A stretch of 64,000 nucleotides of DNA from the NCBI RefSeq assembly GCF_900091505.1, contig NZ_LT607409.1, positions 3,596,001-3,660,000 of the forward strand, given 5' to 3'. The stretch's first letter is position 1; each line of letters opens with the position of its first letter. The DNA is from Micromonospora chokoriensis. Its GTDB lineage: Bacteria > Actinomycetota > Actinomycetes > Mycobacteriales > Micromonosporaceae. The notes beneath the pieces are model-generated. The model was not told where the DNA came from. It was given only the letters and a program-made list of their open reading frames with translations, and did not search any database. The translations under genes and the position numbers were made by a program. Below, piece by piece: positions 61,120 to 64,000 of the stretch.

Positions 61120-61311
61120 CCCCCGCACGCCGGTGGGCGCACGAGGCGTCCACGCGGCAGTTGTCGACGCTGTGGGTCCGGGCTGACAGCGGCCTATCCC
61201 ACAGCGGCCCCTCGGGTCGGTGCGGGGGTTCTGTGTGCTCCCGGGCGTCCGGTAGTGGACACACTCCGGCCCGCACCGACCTGGCACAGAGCAGACCTTA
61301 AGGAAAAGACG

Positions 61312-61695
61312 ATGAGCGACGATGTTCGAGTGATCGCCGACAAGGCGTACGACGCCCTGATCGCAGGGTTCCAGACCGGTTCGTGGGAAGGCTTCTTCGG
61401 TCTCTTCGACGATGAGGTTGACGTGATCCTCCCGGCCCCGCAGACCGGCCACTTCACCGGGGCCGAGGGGCGCGAGAAGCTGGTCGGGTTCTTCGGTGTG
61501 TTCGCACCTGGTGCCAGCCGGTTCGACCAGGTCGAGGTCATTTCCAGGACCGTTGGTGAGGACCGGGTCGTCTTCGAGGACTGGGCTCGGGGTGTCTTCT
61601 TCGGCGAGCCGTACGCGGCCCGGCACTGCATCCACATCATGGTCCGCAACGGCAAGGTCGTCGGATTCCACGAATACAACCGACCGCTCGACTGA
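61312..61695 (+). CDS. SnoaL-like protein
   Basis: The 127-residue protein has an NTF2-like fold: VIADKAYDALIAGFQTGSWE near residue 7, then FFGLFDDEVDVILPAPQTGH, EKLVGFFGVFAPG, and RHCIHIMVRNGKVVGFHEYN. The paired Asp/His residues near 30 and 105 could be catalytic, but no reaction is known. AAGGAAAAG precedes ATG 61312. It follows the SDR after a 190-bp gap and may have its own promoter. Confidence 0.85.
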   Translation: MSDDVRVIADKAYDALIAGFQTGSWEGFFGLFDDEVDVILPAPQTGHFTGAEGREKLVGFFGVFAPGASRFDQVEVISRTVGEDRVVFEDWARGVFFGEPYAARHCIHIMVRNGKVVGFHEYNRPLD

Positions 61696-61859
61696 GCGCG
61701 GCCAGCGGCTGCGTGTGGTCCGGTCGGACCCGTAACCCGCTGGCGCCGGTTGAGCAGCCGTCGGTTCTGGTGGCGGTGGCCCGGCGGGGAGTTCCCGGCC
61801 GGGCCACCCCCGGCCGGGCCACCCGTCGACACCGGCCGGCCGGCGGCCTTGCCCCAATC

Positions 61860-61876
61860 ATCTTAGTCATTAAGAT
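61860..61876. promoter_or_regulatory. MarR-type operator ATCTTA-GTCAT-TAAGAT
   Basis: A perfect 6-bp inverted repeat with a 5-bp centre, 6 bp before the start codon of the FAD monooxygenase gene. Its short AT-rich arms fit MarR-family sites. The MarR gene is the last gene of the same unit. Confidence 0.65.
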
Positions 61877-61882
61877 AATCGC

Positions 61883-63130
61883 ATGGCCGTATCGACGGAC
61901 TTCTCAGTGGCAATCGCCGGCGCCGGCCTCTCCGGCCTCTGCCTCGCCCAGTACCTGATGCGCGCCGGCATCGACGTGCACGTCTACGAGCGGGACCCGG
62001 GCCCGTTCGTCCGGCGGCAGGGCTACCGGATCATCCTCGACCGGTACGGGCTGGAGGCGCTGCGCGAGAGCCTGCCCCGCCAGCTGTACAACCTGGCGCT
62101 GACCACCGGCGACGAGCCCGGCGGGCACCTACGCTTCACCGACAGCCGGCTGCGGGACGCGTTCACCATCACCTTCAAGGACGAGCCGCACGCCACCCGC
62201 CAGGTCGACCGGCTGACCCTGCGGTCGATCCTGCAGTCCGGGCTGAACGGGCGCATCCACTACGGCAAGGACGCCGTCGCGGTGGAGAGCGGCGGCCCGG
62301 CAGGGCTGCGGATGCGGTTCTCCGACGGCGGGGCCGCCGCGGCAACCGTCGTCGTGGGCGCGGACGGTGTCGGCTCGGCCCTGCGCGCGCAGCTCATGCC
62401 GGACGCGGACCCGACGAACACCCCGATGGCGGGCATCTACGGTCGCTCACCCCTGCTGCGCAACGGCGAGAGCGTCATCCCGGACGCGTTGCGGACCAGC
62501 GGGGTCCTGGCCATCGCCGACCAGCCGGGCCGTGCCTTCTTCTTCACCCCCATGCGGTTCGGCGAGAGCCCGCCGGAGGCGTTCGCGCGCCTGGCCCCGG
62601 GCAGCTATGCGCCCACCGGCTACGACTACGTCATGTGGGGCCTGCTGCTCCGCCAGGAGGAGGTGCCCCTCGGGGTACGCGGGGACCTGCTGGCGCTGTG
62701 GAGACTCGCCTCGCGGACGAGTGCGGACTTCCACCCGGTCATCCGGCGGCTGGTCGCCACGGCCGAGCTCGACGCCACGGTGCTCAACCTCTTCGCCACC
62801 GGCCGGCGTCCGCGACGGTGGGCGGTGCCCCGGGCCACGATGATGGGCGACGCCGTACACGTCATGCCGCCGTTCGGCGCTCACGGTGGCAACACGGCAC
62901 TCCGCGACGCCGCCCTGCTCGGTCGCAGGCTGGTCCAGGCTCGCACGAACGGCACCCCGGTGGAGGAGGCGATCGCCCGCTATCAGGACGAGATGGTGCC
63001 CTACGCCTTCCGCGCCGTCGACACCGCCGCCGGGCTCATGCGCCGCCTGACCGGGGGCGCGACCGCACCGCACTGGGTGCTGACCCGCGTGTTACCTCGG
63101 CTGCACCGGGTCACCGTACCGGAGGCATGA
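61883..63130 (+). CDS. FAD-dependent aromatic-hydroxylase-type monooxygenase
   Basis: The 415-residue flavoprotein has the group A monooxygenase motifs: GAGLSGLCLAQYL (GxGxxG) near residue 13, the second motif VVVGADGVGSALR near 157 (DG fingerprint), and GDAVHVMPPFGAHGGN near 323 (GD motif). It uses NAD(P)H and oxygen to hydroxylate a substrate, often an antibiotic or phenol; the family includes tetracycline-modifying enzymes, so a role in resistance is possible but not shown. ATG 61883 follows the operator. It overlaps the MarR start by ATGA. Confidence 0.92.
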   Translation: MAVSTDFSVAIAGAGLSGLCLAQYLMRAGIDVHVYERDPGPFVRRQGYRIILDRYGLEALRESLPRQLYNLALTTGDEPGGHLRFTDSRLRDAFTITFKDEPHATRQVDRLTLRSILQSGLNGRIHYGKDAVAVESGGPAGLRMRFSDGGAAAATVVVGADGVGSALRAQLMPDADPTNTPMAGIYGRSPLLRNGESVIPDALRTSGVLAIADQPGRAFFFTPMRFGESPPEAFARLAPGSYAPTGYDYVMWGLLLRQEEVPLGVRGDLLALWRLASRTSADFHPVIRRLVATAELDATVLNLFATGRRPRRWAVPRATMMGDAVHVMPPFGAHGGNTALRDAALLGRRLVQARTNGTPVEEAIARYQDEMVPYAFRAVDTAAGLMRRLTGGATAPHWVLTRVLPRLHRVTVPEA

Positions 63131-63627
63131 TTGCGGGCATGCCCCACAAACCGGCCCGTGCGTCCGCGATCGCCGACCTCATGCGCGCCGGCCGGGAGAC
63201 GTCGCGGCTGTCCATGGTGTTCCGGTACGCCATCGCGGAGCGGCTGGGCCTCACCGTCAGCGACCTGGAGTGCCTGGACTACCTGGCGGACGCCAGATCT
63301 GCCACCGCCGGGCAGGTCGCCGAACGGACCAACCTCACCACCGGGGCGGTGACCAGCATGCTCCGCCGGCTCCAGCAGGCGGGCTACGTGACGGCCGAGC
63401 GCGATCCAACGGACCGACGGCGGTTGATCGTCACCCTGCGGCCGGAGCGGATCGCCGAGTTGAAGCGACCGTACGAGCCGTTCGCCGAGCGGGCGGAGCG
63501 CCTCATCGAGGGCTACAGCGTCGAGGAGGTCACGCTGCTCGTCCGCCACAATGAGCGCCTACAGGCGATGTACCTCGCCGAGTTGGACCGCCTCCGCGGC
63601 GGCGACACCGCACAGCGGTCCGCCTGA
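63127..63627 (+). CDS. MarR family regulator
   Basis: The 166-residue winged-helix protein has the MarR core at about residues 40-105 (SDLECLDYLADARSATAGQV, RTNLTTGAVTSMLRRLQQAG, then ERDPTDRRRLIV with the wing). ATG 63127 is chosen for its ATGA overlap with the monooxygenase; 63139 is an alternative. It is the likely repressor of the monooxygenase, binding the palindrome at 61860. Confidence 0.9.
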   Translation: MIAGMPHKPARASAIADLMRAGRETSRLSMVFRYAIAERLGLTVSDLECLDYLADARSATAGQVAERTNLTTGAVTSMLRRLQQAGYVTAERDPTDRRRLIVTLRPERIAELKRPYEPFAERAERLIEGYSVEEVTLLVRHNERLQAMYLAELDRLRGGDTAQRSA

Positions 63628-63653
63628 GGGGCGCCGAACGGGCTCGCTAGTGG

Positions 63654-64000
63654 TTACGTCGGCGCACGGAGCGGCCACCGTAAAGGTGGACACGGTGGCC
63701 GGCCCACCTGCCCGTGCGCGAGGGTGAACAAGCGGGTCGATGCTCCCGCGCGGGGAAACGCCGCCCTGCCGGGCAGGCGCTCGACGGTCACCGCCGAGCC
63801 CTCGACGGCGAGCCACAGACCCAGGCTGCGGGCGATGCTCACGCCACCGGTCAGCACGTCGGTGCGGAGCGAGTAGTTGTCGGCCTCGTCGGCCAGGACG
63901 TCGTGAACCACGACATCGCCTGCTGGCTGCGGCGCAGGAAGCTCGATCGGGCGGTTGAGTCCGCGACGGGCGTTGGCCTGGCGAGCGCCGCGGCTGGACG
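63654..64000 (-). CDS. Unidentified protein, C-terminal part
   Basis: The minus-strand frame stays open from the right edge to TAA at 63654, at least 115 codons. It reads NRPIELPAPQPAGDVVVHDV, then DEADNYSLRTDVLTGGVSIA and RSLGLWLAVEGSAVTVERLP. The composition is protein-like (balanced acidic, few Arg runs) until about 40 residues from the end, which turn Arg/Pro-rich. I do not recognise the family. It is 5'-truncated by the window. Confidence 0.5.
   Translation of the reverse strand, partial: SSRGARQANARRGLNRPIELPAPQPAGDVVVHDVLADEADNYSLRTDVLTGGVSIARSLGLWLAVEGSAVTVERLPGRAAFPRAGASTRLFTLAHGQVGRPPCPPLRWPLRAPT

Overview
The window is 64 kb of very GC-rich DNA with actinobacterial hallmarks: frequent GTG and TTG starts, ATGA and GTGA overlaps, ECF sigma, SpoIIE phosphatase and HATPase genes, many TetR regulators and secondary-metabolism genes. 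The gene content best fits Micromonosporaceae, probably Micromonospora; that placement is inferred from gene families and composition, not from a marker gene. I see no rRNA, tRNA, transposase, integrase or CRISPR array.

Layout. 0-3.6 kb: the end of a hybrid PKS-NRPS cluster (KS tail-AT-carrier, then a stand-alone adenylation protein with a serine-like code). 3.7-13.6 kb: an FGE-like protein, a truncated SUKH gene, a secreted S33 peptidase, several unknown genes, an ECF sigma factor with its membrane partner, and an SGNH hydrolase behind a wrecked TetR gene. 13.7-26.3 kb: small redox and membrane genes (DUF308 protein, disulphide oxidoreductase, CPBP protease, aldo-keto reductase, quinone reductase with a divergent TetR, secreted SnoaL protein with its own TetR and three operator copies) mixed with an unusual number of gene remnants. 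26.3-32.3 kb: two redox enzymes, then P450, class I terpene synthase and class II terpene cyclase in one overlapping run, a probable diterpenoid pathway. 32.4-43.5 kb: DUF4241 and SUKH proteins, an XRE regulator divergent from a VOC protein, a large LuxR (LAL) regulator, paired SRPBCC proteins, a large secreted GH43 enzyme with a LacI-type operator, and a composite pseudogene.

43.5-54.4 kb: a seven-gene leftward run (solute-binding lipoprotein, two permeases, two ATPases, aldehyde dehydrogenase, iron-type alcohol dehydrogenase) divergent from a GntR/FCD regulator, a DJ-1/PfpI protein and an alpha/beta hydrolase. This looks like a self-contained uptake and oxidation locus for a small hydroxylated compound. 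54.4-64 kb: a formaldehyde-dehydrogenase-like zinc enzyme, divergent SpoIIE phosphatase and HATPase genes, and three regulator/enzyme pairs (TetR with SnoaL; TetR with SDR; MarR with FAD monooxygenase), each with readable palindromic operators.

Two themes stand out. First, at least nine genes are truncated or carry internal deletions with frame changes, often with their start, ribosome site or operator still visible. Second, local one-regulator circuits are common, and their operators can be read by eye as repeated palindromes. The least explained systems are the terpenoid operon, the two-ATPase transporter with an asparagine in place of the H-loop histidine of one subunit, and the composite pseudogenes.
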